This document shows, piece after piece, positions 1 to 4,879 of a stretch of 5,185 bases of DNA (position 1 is the first letter of the stretch; the number at the start of each line of letters is the position of its first letter). Both the position numbers and the translations under genes were made by a program. Where the stretch lies: positions 1 to 5,185 of the forward strand of contig URMT01000102.1 in NCBI GenBank assembly GCA_900549005.1, written 5' to 3'. Source of the stretch: an uncultured Eubacteriales bacterium (lineage in GTDB: Bacteria; Bacillota; Clostridia; Christensenellales; Borkfalkiaceae). Below the pieces are notes generated by a model. That model had not been told where the DNA came from, made no database searches, and saw nothing but the letters and a program-made list of their open reading frames with translations.

Positions 1-93
1 ATGCAAAATTTGGCGTACGCCGACGAAGTGACCCCGAGGAAAGCGCAGCGCGACATAGTAATGCGATGCATATACAAGGGAAAGCGGCGCCGC
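1..93. other. Non-coding left edge, possible truncated repeat
   Basis: This is the stretch after the pcrA stop codon, up to the window edge. I see no gene in it. It contains the 10-base palindrome GGCGTACGCC at 11-20 and a 12-base GC palindrome, AGCGGCGCCGCT, at 83-94 just at the pcrA stop. Read on the minus strand, the palindrome at the stop has only a broken T-tract (TTTCCCTT) after it, so it is at best a weak terminator. The stretch at about 11-54 has the look of an interspersed palindromic repeat cut by the window edge, but only one copy is visible here. Confidence 0.3.
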
Positions 94-2412
94 TCAACCG
101 ATGATAGTTAAAGGGGCGAGCGAGGCCGACAGCTCCTTTATCCCCTGCCCTTCGAAAGCGACGTTGATTACCGTGCCTCCGTTACGGAGAGCGACAACTG
201 TGCCCGTGCCGAACTTGGCGTGGCGCACCTTTGTGCCTACCTTATACTTATTCCCGCCCGAAGGCGCGGGACGGCTTCCCATACCAGAAAAGCCCGAAAA
301 CGATTTTGCGGGGCTTGCGTAGCTTGCGGGGCGCTGCTCGAAATCATCGTCGGAGGAGTAGAGCGAACGCGAATATCCCCTGTCCTCCTCTTCGCGCGGC
401 TTTGCATAGGAGTTTGCTCCGTAGCGCGACGAGCCGTAAAAGTCGCCCGAATAGCGCTCCTGCCCGTAACTTCCGCGGCCGTAGCCCGAATAGCGGTTGC
501 CCGCATACATCGGCGTATCCTTTATGCCGAGCGGGGCGGAAAGTTCCTTCAAAAAGCGCGACAAAACGGTGCGTTCGCGCCTGCCGTATAAGTTGCGCTC
601 TTTGGCGCGGGTGAGGTAGAGCCGCTCTTTGGCGCGCGTTATGGCCACGTACATCAGCCTGCGCTCCTCTTCAAGCTCCCTGCCCTCGCTCTCTGCGCGC
701 GAAGAGGGCATTATGCCGTCTTCAAGTCCCACGATGAACACCGAGCGGAATTCCAGCCCCTTTACCGAATGTATTGTGGCGAGGGTGACGTAGTTGCTGT
801 CGTCCATATCGTCGGTATCGGAATAGAGCGTAACCGTGCTTAAATATTCGCTGAGGGTGGCGTTCGGATTGAGGCGGGAGAAGTCGTCTACCGAGGCGAC
901 GAACTCGTCTACGTTTGCAAGGTCGTTTTCGTCCTCGCACGCCTCGCGGAGGTTGGTAGCTGTTATCACCTCGCGCACAAACTCGTTCACGGGGCTTTCG
1001 AGCGAGGAGATGACGAGCGACTTTATCACCGAGCCGAAGTCGCGGAGTTTGTTTTTCATACCCGAATTAACGGGCAGTTCGTCGCAGTCTAAAACGGCGT
1101 CGTACAGCGAGAGGGAATTCTGCGAAGCATACTCCTCCATCACCTCTATCGTCCTGCCGCCTATGCCGCGCCTGGGCACGTTGATTATGCGTGTGAGCGC
1201 CTCGCCGTCGTAGGGGTTGGCAATCAGGCGCAGGTATGCGAGCACGTCCTTTATCTCTTTGCGCTCAAAAAATTTGAGGCCGCCGAACACCTTGTAGGGA
1301 ATGTTGTATTTGGTGAATTCCTGCTCGAACGAGCGGGTGAGCGCGTTTATGCGCATAAGCACGGCGAAGTCGGAAAATTTGTAGCCGCCCGTGAGCACGA
1401 GGTCGGATATGGTGCGCGCGGCAAACAGCGCCTCTGAAAGTTCGTCTTCGGCGGCAAAGTACTGCGGCTTTGTGCCATCGCTCTCGCTCGTCCACAGCGT
1501 TTTGCCGCGGCGGCCCGCGTTGTTCTTTATAATCTCGTTGGCGAGCTGCAAAATGCTGCCCGTGGAGCGGTAGTTGCGCTCCAACTTATACACCTTCGCC
1601 GAGGGATAGTCCTTATCGAATTGAAGAATGTTCTCTATTTCGGCGCCGCGCCAGCCGTATATCGACTGGTCGTCGTCGCCCACGCAGAAGAGGTTGCCGT
1701 GCACCTTTGTGAGCAGTTTTATTATGTCGTACTGCACGGCGTTGGTATCCTGGAACTCGTCCACGAGCACGTACTTGAACCTGTCGGAAAGGTAGGTGCG
1801 CACCTCCTCGTCCCTTAAAAGAAGGCGGCGGGCATACAGCAGAAGGTCGTCGAAGTCGAGGGCGTTGTTCTCTTTCAGATGCTCTTCGTACTGCCTGTAA
1901 ACGCGAACGTAGTCGTCTATCTTGTTTTCATCAGCGTACCTGCGCGCGTACTGGTCGGGTTCAAGCCCGAGCATTTTGGCGTTGCCTATGTGATACTTGC
2001 AGTTTTTGAGCATCTTTTCGTCGTCGTAATCGAGCTCTTTAAGGCACTTTTTTATTATATTCTTGCGCTCGGTTTCGCTGTAAATGGAAAAGTCGGGCTT
2101 TATGCCTGCTTCGGAAGTGTACCTTCTTAAAATGCGCACACACATAGAGTGGATTGTGCAAATCCACATATCGTCCGTATCGCCGCAGACGAGGCGCACG
2201 CGCTCCTTCATTTCGGCCGCGGCCTTGTTGGTGAAGGTGATTGCCAGAATCTGGCGGGGCGAGGCGAGGCCCTTTTCGAGTATGTAGGCAATGCGCGAGG
2301 TGAGAACGCGCGTTTTGCCGCTGCCCGCGCCCGCGAGGACGAGCACCGCTCCCTCGGTGTCGCACACGGGCTTTTTCTGTTCTTCGTTGAGTTTTTTAAG
2401 TAATTCGTCCAT
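94..2412 (-). CDS. pcrA: ATP-dependent DNA helicase PcrA (UvrD/Rep family, SF1A)
   Basis: The 772-residue protein is a 3'-5' DNA helicase/translocase acting in nucleotide excision repair, replication restart and removal of RecA or RNA polymerase from DNA. All SF1 motifs are visible: Walker A AGAGSGKT (27-34), Ia ITFTNKAAAEM (58-68), II VDEFQDTN (217-224), III VGDDDQSIYGWRGA (244-257), IV LERNYRST (277-284), V TIHSVKGLEF (546-555) and VI RRLMYVAITRAKE (584-596). A Tyr/Gly/Ser/Arg-rich linker (about 636-721) leads to a Tudor-like tail (about 722-772, KVGTKVRHAKFGTGTVV), known in PcrA to contact RNA polymerase. The ATG at 2412 is chosen because MDELLKKLNEEQ matches the usual PcrA N-terminus. An in-frame ATG at 2517 would add 35 residues read through the upstream element and is unlikely. 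No Shine-Dalgarno sequence precedes the ATG; a TATAAT box lies seven bases upstream. ligA, a frequent neighbour, is not in the 93 bases that follow. Family certain; PcrA rather than UvrD is inferred from the tail and host type. Confidence 0.93.
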   Translation of the reverse strand: MDELLKKLNEEQKKPVCDTEGAVLVLAGAGSGKTRVLTSRIAYILEKGLASPRQILAITFTNKAAAEMKERVRLVCGDTDDMWICTIHSMCVRILRRYTSEAGIKPDFSIYSETERKNIIKKCLKELDYDDEKMLKNCKYHIGNAKMLGLEPDQYARRYADENKIDDYVRVYRQYEEHLKENNALDFDDLLLYARRLLLRDEEVRTYLSDRFKYVLVDEFQDTNAVQYDIIKLLTKVHGNLFCVGDDDQSIYGWRGAEIENILQFDKDYPSAKVYKLERNYRSTGSILQLANEIIKNNAGRRGKTLWTSESDGTKPQYFAAEDELSEALFAARTISDLVLTGGYKFSDFAVLMRINALTRSFEQEFTKYNIPYKVFGGLKFFERKEIKDVLAYLRLIANPYDGEALTRIINVPRRGIGGRTIEVMEEYASQNSLSLYDAVLDCDELPVNSGMKNKLRDFGSVIKSLVISSLESPVNEFVREVITATNLREACEDENDLANVDEFVASVDDFSRLNPNATLSEYLSTVTLYSDTDDMDDSNYVTLATIHSVKGLEFRSVFIVGLEDGIMPSSRAESEGRELEEERRLMYVAITRAKERLYLTRAKERNLYGRRERTVLSRFLKELSAPLGIKDTPMYAGNRYSGYGRGSYGQERYSGDFYGSSRYGANSYAKPREEEDRGYSRSLYSSDDDFEQRPASYASPAKSFSGFSGMGSRPAPSGGNKYKVGTKVRHAKFGTGTVVALRNGGTVINVAFEGQGIKELSASLAPLTIIG

Positions 2413-2419
2413 CTTTGAA

Positions 2420-2425
2420 ATTATA
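2420..2425 (-). promoter_or_regulatory. Candidate -10 box of pcrA made by the element end
   Basis: On the minus strand the sequence TATAATTTCAAAGATG runs into the pcrA start codon. TATAAT is a perfect sigma-A -10 hexamer, ending seven bases before the ATG. Transcription would therefore begin at or next to the start codon, giving a leaderless message, which agrees with the missing Shine-Dalgarno sequence. No good -35 hexamer lies 16-18 bases upstream (GGGTTC at best), which weakens the call. Four of the six bases (TATA) belong to the inverted repeat and two (AT) to the flank. Confidence 0.4.
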
Positions 2426-2446
2426 CTGTAAGAGATTAATACGAAC
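2422..2446 (+). repeat. Left terminal inverted repeat of the element
   Basis: It begins TATACTGTAAGAGATTAATA and ends CGAAC. The first 14 bases are the exact reverse complement of the right end at 3035-3048. The two mismatches over 25 bases are A/T exchanges at the 15th and 19th bases. It is 9 bases from the pcrA start codon and supplies part of the TATAAT box. Confidence 0.65.
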
Positions 2447-2464
2447 CCGCCTTTAAATGCTCTC

Positions 2465-2541
2465 GCAAGGCGAGCTGTGAATAAACCGCCTTGCTCGGTC
2501 ACCGTTCGCGCCCACATATGCGCTCACTCATCTCGCCTTGC
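2465..2541. repeat. Inverted repeat GCAAGGCGAG with two competing partners
   Basis: GCAAGGCGAG at 2465-2474 is perfectly complementary to CTCGCCTTGC at 2532-2541 (10 pairs). Its first eight bases are also complementary to CGCCTTGC at 2487-2494. The two pairings exclude each other. The same 8-base word recurs at 2790-2797, with its complement at 2809-2816. Confidence 0.6.
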
Positions 2542-2566
2542 AAAACAGCGGGTGTCCGCTGTTTTG
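2541..2566. repeat. Hairpin, 11-pair stem with 4-base loop
   Basis: CAAAACAGCGG at 2541-2551 pairs perfectly with CCGCTGTTTTG at 2556-2566 around a GTGT loop. The opening C is shared with the previous inverted repeat, so the two stems adjoin or compete by one base. Confidence 0.7.
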
Positions 2567-2612
2567 AGAATTCAAGGCTCCGACTTTCGCTGTCTTGCCG
2601 TTCATCGTCGTT

Positions 2613-2634
2613 GTAATACCGCAGAGAGTATTAC
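2613..2634. repeat. Hairpin, 7-pair stem with 8-base loop
   Basis: GTAATAC at 2613-2619 and GTATTAC at 2628-2634 are perfect complements around the loop CGCAGAGA. Confidence 0.5.
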
Positions 2635-2703
2635 TGCCTCCTCTTCGCACCAATTCATTGCAAAATACGCTGTTTAAAGGTGCAAAGCAATTTAAAGCGA
2701 CGA

Positions 2704-2749
2704 GCGGAATGTTTCATAGTAAAGCGGATACCCGCTTTACGTATTCCGC
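2704..2749. repeat. Two-tier hairpin (7-pair outer, 9-pair inner stem)
   Basis: The inner stem pairs GTAAAGCGG (2719-2727) with CCGCTTTAC (2732-2740) around an ATAC loop. The outer stem pairs GCGGAAT (2704-2710) with ATTCCGC (2743-2749). An asymmetric internal loop of eight and two bases separates the tiers. Such a bulged two-tier stem is more typical of a folded RNA than of a simple terminator. Confidence 0.65.
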
Positions 2750-2756
2750 GAGAAAA

Positions 2757-2780
2757 GCAAACACAAATGTAAGTGTTTGC
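2757..2780. repeat. Hairpin, 8-pair stem
   Basis: GCAAACAC at 2757-2764 pairs perfectly with GTGTTTGC at 2773-2780 around the loop AAATGTAA. It lies directly after the two-tier hairpin ending at 2749. Confidence 0.55.
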
Positions 2781-2788
2781 GTTGACCG

Positions 2789-2817
2789 TGCAAGGCGCCA
2801 TTTCCTTGCGCCTTGCA
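2789..2817. repeat. Hairpin, 9-pair stem reusing the GCAAGGCG word
   Basis: TGCAAGGCG at 2789-2797 pairs perfectly with CGCCTTGCA at 2809-2817 around an 11-base loop. Its arms could also pair with the related words at 2465, 2487 and 2534. Confidence 0.6.
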
Positions 2818-2856
2818 AGAAAGATTGTGGTAAAATCAAGGCAAAGCCCGCAGAGC

Positions 2857-2932
2857 GTGCCACCCTAGGGCTCCCGCAAAAAAATGTTTTTTGCGGGAAG
2901 AGGAGATACTTGCGTTCAAGGTGCGGTGGCAC
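2857..2932. repeat. Outer 8-pair stem enclosing a 12-pair hairpin
   Basis: GTGCCACC (2857-2864) is complementary to GGTGGCAC (2925-2932). Inside lies TCCCGCAAAAAA (2872-2883) pairing with TTTTTTGCGGGA (2887-2898) around an ATG loop. The right arm of the outer stem overlaps an alternative stem, GTGCGG (2921-2926) with CCGCAC (2945-2950), itself enclosed by TTGCGT (2910-2915) with ACGCAA (2956-2961). The inner hairpin could act as a terminator in either direction because of its A and T runs. Confidence 0.6.
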
Positions 2933-3023
2933 ATTTATGTGGTCCCGCACAAAATACGCAACGTATCGACGAGTTCAAGGGGTTTAACGCAGATAGTGCC
3001 GCAATATCCACGCTTTAAATCAA

Positions 3024-3048
3024 GTTCGTTTTATTCTCTTACAGTATA
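3024..3048 (-). repeat. Right terminal inverted repeat of the element
   Basis: Read on the plus strand it starts GTTCGTTTTATTCTCTTACA and ends GTATA. It mirrors the left end at 23 of 25 positions. Just outside lies CC on this side and AAT on the other, so the only possible target duplication is the dinucleotide TA. The outward sequence here is TATACC, not TATAAT, so this end does not form a good -10 box. Confidence 0.65.
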
Positions 3049-3088
3049 CCACAACGGCGGCCGAAATTCAATTTATTGAAAGTAGTTT

Positions 3089-3127
3089 AAAGCGTGTGCG
3101 CGCAAAATTTTTGCGCGCACACGCTTT
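3089..3127 (-). terminator. Near-perfect 39-base palindrome, probable terminator of the 127-residue gene
   Basis: The arms of 19 bases starting AAAGCGTGTGCGCGCAAAA are perfect complements around the single central T at 3108. In practice the stem is the 15-base AAAGCGTGTGCGCGC arm with an AAAATTTTT loop. It lies about 65 bases after the stop at 3191 and before the element, so it most likely ends that minus-strand transcript. The T-tract after the stem is short (TTT) on the minus side and TTTT on the plus side, so it may work in both directions. Confidence 0.6.
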
Positions 3128-3164
3128 TAGCCGAGTGTTAAAAGACTGCACCTGATTTTAAGCT

Positions 3165-3184
3165 GGCATATCACAAAATATGCC
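3165..3184. repeat. Small hairpin just after the 127-residue gene
   Basis: GGCATAT (3165-3171) and ATATGCC (3178-3184) form a perfect seven-pair stem with a six-base loop, six bases beyond the stop codon at 3191. No T-tract follows it on the minus strand, so it is more likely a 3'-end stabilising structure than a terminator. Confidence 0.35.
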
Positions 3185-3190
3185 GCGCGC

Positions 3191-3574
3191 TCAGTCTATC
3201 TGCGGCATCTCCTTTTCCCTTCTGTAACGCTCTAACGCGGCGAGGTATTTTGCAGAAAGCTCCAAATTATACCTCTGTTTCTCTTCGTAGGTGAGCGTGG
3301 AATAGTAAGCCTTGTCGGTCAGTCTTCCGATTGCGTCTGAAACTTCGCCGCATTCGTCGAGCATCTTTTTTACTTTGAGGTAGAATTCGTCGGGCGCTTC
3401 GCCCTTTATCTGCCGCTGTACCTTGCTGCCGATGTAGCTTTTTACCTTGTTTTCGTTAAGCCCCAAGTTTTTCGCCTGCAACTCGCCCTGCTTTATGTTA
3501 TCTTTGCAGTTTTCCCAGAAGTTATTTTTAAGCCTTAGTTTTGCCTGACGTGCCATTGACTTTATGGTTTCCAT
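3191..3574 (-). CDS. Uncharacterised 127-residue charged helical protein
   Basis: I do not recognise this protein. The ATG at 3574 is chosen because AAGGAG sits about five bases before it on the minus strand (3579-3585), a good ribosome binding site. An earlier in-frame ATG at 3637 lies inside the rpsU terminator and is rejected. The 127 residues are rich in Lys, Glu and Arg with no membrane segment or signal peptide, and read as mostly alpha-helix: METIKSMARQAKLRLKNNFW at the start, and a long amphipathic helix near LTYEEKQRYNLELSAKYLAA towards the C-terminus. Two Cys (about residues 23 and 75) are not in a metal-site pattern. It follows rpsU by 83 bases but behind a strong terminator, so it needs read-through or its own promoter, which I cannot identify. 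In many Firmicutes yqeY follows rpsU; this is not YqeY by length or motif. It is probably cytoplasmic, function unknown. Confidence 0.8.
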   Translation of the reverse strand: METIKSMARQAKLRLKNNFWENCKDNIKQGELQAKNLGLNENKVKSYIGSKVQRQIKGEAPDEFYLKVKKMLDECGEVSDAIGRLTDKAYYSTLTYEEKQRYNLELSAKYLAALERYRREKEMPQID

Positions 3575-3616
3575 AATAACTCCTTTTGCGCCAAAAAGCG
3601 ACTTGTTGAAAAAATG

Positions 3617-3654
3617 AAAAAGCCCGACCGACGTCACGTCAGCCAGACCTTTTT
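3617..3654 (-). terminator. Rho-independent terminator of rpsU
   Basis: Starting three bases after the rpsU stop, the minus strand has AAAAAGGTCTGGCTGACG, a TGA loop, then CGTCGGTCGGGCTTTTT. Counting G-U pairs, the stem is continuous for about 18 pairs including the A-U base, and is followed by further T-rich sequence (CATTTTTT). The wobble pairs all fit transcription on the minus strand; the plus strand would have A-C mismatches at those places, which fixes its direction. Confidence 0.85.
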
Positions 3655-3657
3655 GAC

Positions 3658-3834
3658 TTAGTTCTTATTGCGTTTTCTTGCGGCTTCTGCCTTCTTGCGC
3701 CTCTTTACGGAAGGAGATTCATAAAATTCCTTTCTGCGAAGGTCGCCGATTATGCCGTCGCGCGAGCACTTTCTTTTGAACCTTTTGATGGCGCTCTCTA
3801 CCGACTCGTTTTCGCCTACTCTTATGGTGGACAT
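3658..3834 (-). CDS. rpsU: 30S ribosomal protein S21 (bS21)
   Basis: The 58-residue basic protein is a small-subunit protein that sits near the 3' end of 16S rRNA and helps translation initiation. The N-terminal part [20 protein letters not shown], the central [20 protein letters not shown] and the Lys/Arg-rich tail [14 protein letters not shown] are the standard S21 pattern, and the length is usual for Firmicutes. The ATG at 3834 gives the canonical [10 protein letters not shown] start; an ATG at 3864 would add an odd RRRRRVV stretch and is rejected. The ribosome binding site AAGGAGGG (3846-3853) is nearly perfect but rather far, 11 bases from the ATG. The gene has its own consensus promoter and terminator, so it is mainly transcribed alone. 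Confidence 0.97.
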   Translation of the reverse strand: MSTIRVGENESVESAIKRFKRKCSRDGIIGDLRRKEFYESPSVKRRKKAEAARKRNKN

Positions 3835-3896
3835 ACCTTTAACTACCCTCCTTCGCCTGCGCACTTATTTGCCCGCCTCGTTCGGTGAGCTTTTGT

Positions 3897-3926
3897 ATTA
3901 TAGCAAACAAAAAAGCGCGTTGTCAA
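3897..3926 (-). promoter_or_regulatory. Consensus sigma-A promoter of rpsU
   Basis: On the minus strand TTGACA (3921-3926) and TATAAT (3897-3902) are both perfect, separated by 18 bases. Transcription should start near 3890, leaving a leader of about 55 bases before the ATG at 3834. Perfect hexamers fit the high output needed for a ribosomal protein. The promoter is interleaved with the terminator of the upstream membrane-protein gene. Confidence 0.88.
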
Positions 3927-3956
3927 ATATTTACAGCAAAAAATGCGCGCTTTTTT
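3909..3956 (-). terminator. Terminator-like hairpin of the exporter gene
   Basis: On the minus strand AAAAAAGCGCG (3946-3956) pairs with CGCGCTTTTTT (3909-3919), an 11-pair stem ending in a six-T run, with a 26-base AT-rich loop. It begins about 25 bases after the stop at 3982. The large loop makes it less ideal than the rpsU terminator, but the stem followed by a T run is right for this strand. The rpsU -35 box lies in its loop and its T run lies in the rpsU promoter spacer. Confidence 0.6.
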
Positions 3957-3981
3957 GAACGGATTTTAACTTTTTTTGCCG

Positions 3982-4854
3982 TCAGTTTATAAGCAGGGCT
4001 ATGCTGTTGATGAATATGCCGACGAGCACGCTTATAAGATAGGTGACGGCAATCAGAATCAGGTTGCGCTTCAACTTTTTGCCGTTTTTTAAAAGCACGA
4101 CGAAGCCGAGGCCGGCATTTGCGCACAGCCCCGCCACACAGCTGCCGAACGTCATAAACCCGTCGATGTAGGTCTGCGTGATAATTACGCTTGAAGCGCA
4201 GTTGGGTATGAGGCCTATCGCCGCCGTAATGAAGGGTTGAAGGTAAGGGCCGCCTATTATCAGCGAAGAGATTGCGTCTTCCCCTATTTCGTATATGATG
4301 CACCCGAGCACCATATTGACGATAAGAAGGTACAGCGCAATTTTAAGCGAGTGCAGAAGCGGGTCGACGAGGTAGACCTTTATATCGGTCTTGCCGTCGT
4401 GCTCGCGCCCGCACGAAAAGCAATGCACGTCGTCTTCGACTGAAAGGGGCATTACGGCGAGTTTTTCGTCCGCGAGCAAAAAGTTTGCGCCGTAGCCCAC
4501 GCCAACCGCCACAATCAGCTTTATGACGATTATGGGCACTATCATATCCGCGCGCGAACCTTCGGAAAGCAGAATAATCAGCGCCTCGTCGGAGGTTGCG
4601 AGGAACACCGCAAGCAATGTTCCCGTGCGTATGAGGCCCCTGTCGTACAGCTTTGCCGCCATTACCGAAAAGCCGCACTGAGGTATGATTCCCGTGGCGG
4701 CGCCAATAAGCGGCGCCAGCCCGCCCTGCAATCTTTCGCGGTCACGGGTGAACGAGGTCTTGTGTTCCAACAGCTCTATCAGCACGTAAATCACGAAGAT
4801 GAACGGGAATATTTTAAGCGTATCTAAAAACGCGTCTAAAATTGCATCCCACAT
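3982..4854 (-). CDS. Putative manganese/heavy-metal exporter, ArsP_2 (DUF2899)-like membrane protein
   Basis: The 290-residue integral membrane protein has about eight hydrophobic segments (roughly 12-29, 43-62, 77-97, 104-127, 169-190, 205-226, 233-256, 263-289). Two related halves are visible: GAATGIIPQCGFSV (51-64) in the first and AAIGLIPNCASSV (211-223) in the second, each with a G-x-I-P-x-C core in a membrane segment, typical of permeases built from a duplicated unit. These motifs and ATSDEA (86-91) suit the ArsP_2/DUF2899 family, annotated as putative manganese transporter or 10-TM heavy-metal exporter; the substrate is not proven. The loop between halves carries HCFSCGREH (144-152), a possible metal-binding H-C-x2-C-x3-H cluster. 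The ATG at 4854 begins a plausible N-terminus (MWDAILDAFLDTLKIFPFIF); no clear ribosome binding site precedes it, only an A-rich AAAAAAGAA. No yybP-ykoY riboswitch-sized leader exists, since the promoter is close. Exporter is inferred from family. Confidence 0.8.
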   Translation of the reverse strand: MWDAILDAFLDTLKIFPFIFVIYVLIELLEHKTSFTRDRERLQGGLAPLIGAATGIIPQCGFSVMAAKLYDRGLIRTGTLLAVFLATSDEALIILLSEGSRADMIVPIIVIKLIVAVGVGYGANFLLADEKLAVMPLSVEDDVHCFSCGREHDGKTDIKVYLVDPLLHSLKIALYLLIVNMVLGCIIYEIGEDAISSLIIGGPYLQPFITAAIGLIPNCASSVIITQTYIDGFMTFGSCVAGLCANAGLGFVVLLKNGKKLKRNLILIAVTYLISVLVGIFINSIALLIN

Positions 4855-4879
4855 AAAAATTCTTTTTTAACCGTTATAT

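Larger units (their letters stand above)
2422..3048. mobile_element. Inverted-repeat-bounded non-coding element (MITE-like) or large structured RNA locus
   Basis: This 627-base gene-free segment is bounded by imperfect 25-base inverted repeats. The outermost 14 bases are identical, starting TATACTGTAAGAGA on the left with its complement on the right. Overall 23 of 25 positions match, with weaker similarity further in (TTTAAA on both sides). The ends carry TA outermost, as expected for an element that inserts at TA and duplicates it, the habit of IS630/mariner transposases and their non-autonomous derivatives such as Neisseria Correia elements (TATAGTG ends). No transposase or plausible reading frame lies inside. 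The interior holds at least seven different hairpins with arms of 7-12 bases, far more than expected by chance. It may be a MITE, a structured non-coding RNA, or both; one copy cannot decide. Confidence 0.55.

Noticed and set aside
82..96. Rho-independent terminator of pcrA
   Set aside because: The palindrome AGCGGCGCCGCT allows only a four-pair stem and overlaps the stop codon; the following TTTCCCTT is not a proper T-tract. The real terminator may lie beyond the window.
220..614. Several plus-strand open frames of 89-127 codons opposite the PcrA C-terminus
   Set aside because: They are antisense shadows of the GC-rich linker codons of pcrA with Arg/Ala-rich, non-protein-like composition.
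2413..2517. Upstream extension of PcrA by 35 residues from the ATG at 2517
   Set aside because: The extension (MWARTVTEQGG...) does not look like a PcrA N-terminus, runs through the inverted repeat, and the ATG at 2412 gives the expected MDELLKKLNEEQ start.
2714..2950. Open frame of 78 codons on the minus strand inside the element
   Set aside because: It contains stem arms translated as repeats of Phe, Ser and Leu, shows no ribosome binding site and no family pattern; a chance frame.
2465..2961. CRISPR array
   Set aside because: The stems differ in sequence and spacing; there is no constant repeat with regular spacers and no cas gene.
2595..2987. Open frame of 130 codons on the plus strand inside the element
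   Set aside because: It runs straight through several hairpins, has no ribosome binding site, an implausible composition rich in Arg and Cys, and no recognisable motif.
3575..3637. Longer start (148 residues) for the orphan protein
   Set aside because: The extra 21 codons lie partly in the rpsU terminator, and the ATG at 3574 has a well-placed AAGGAG.
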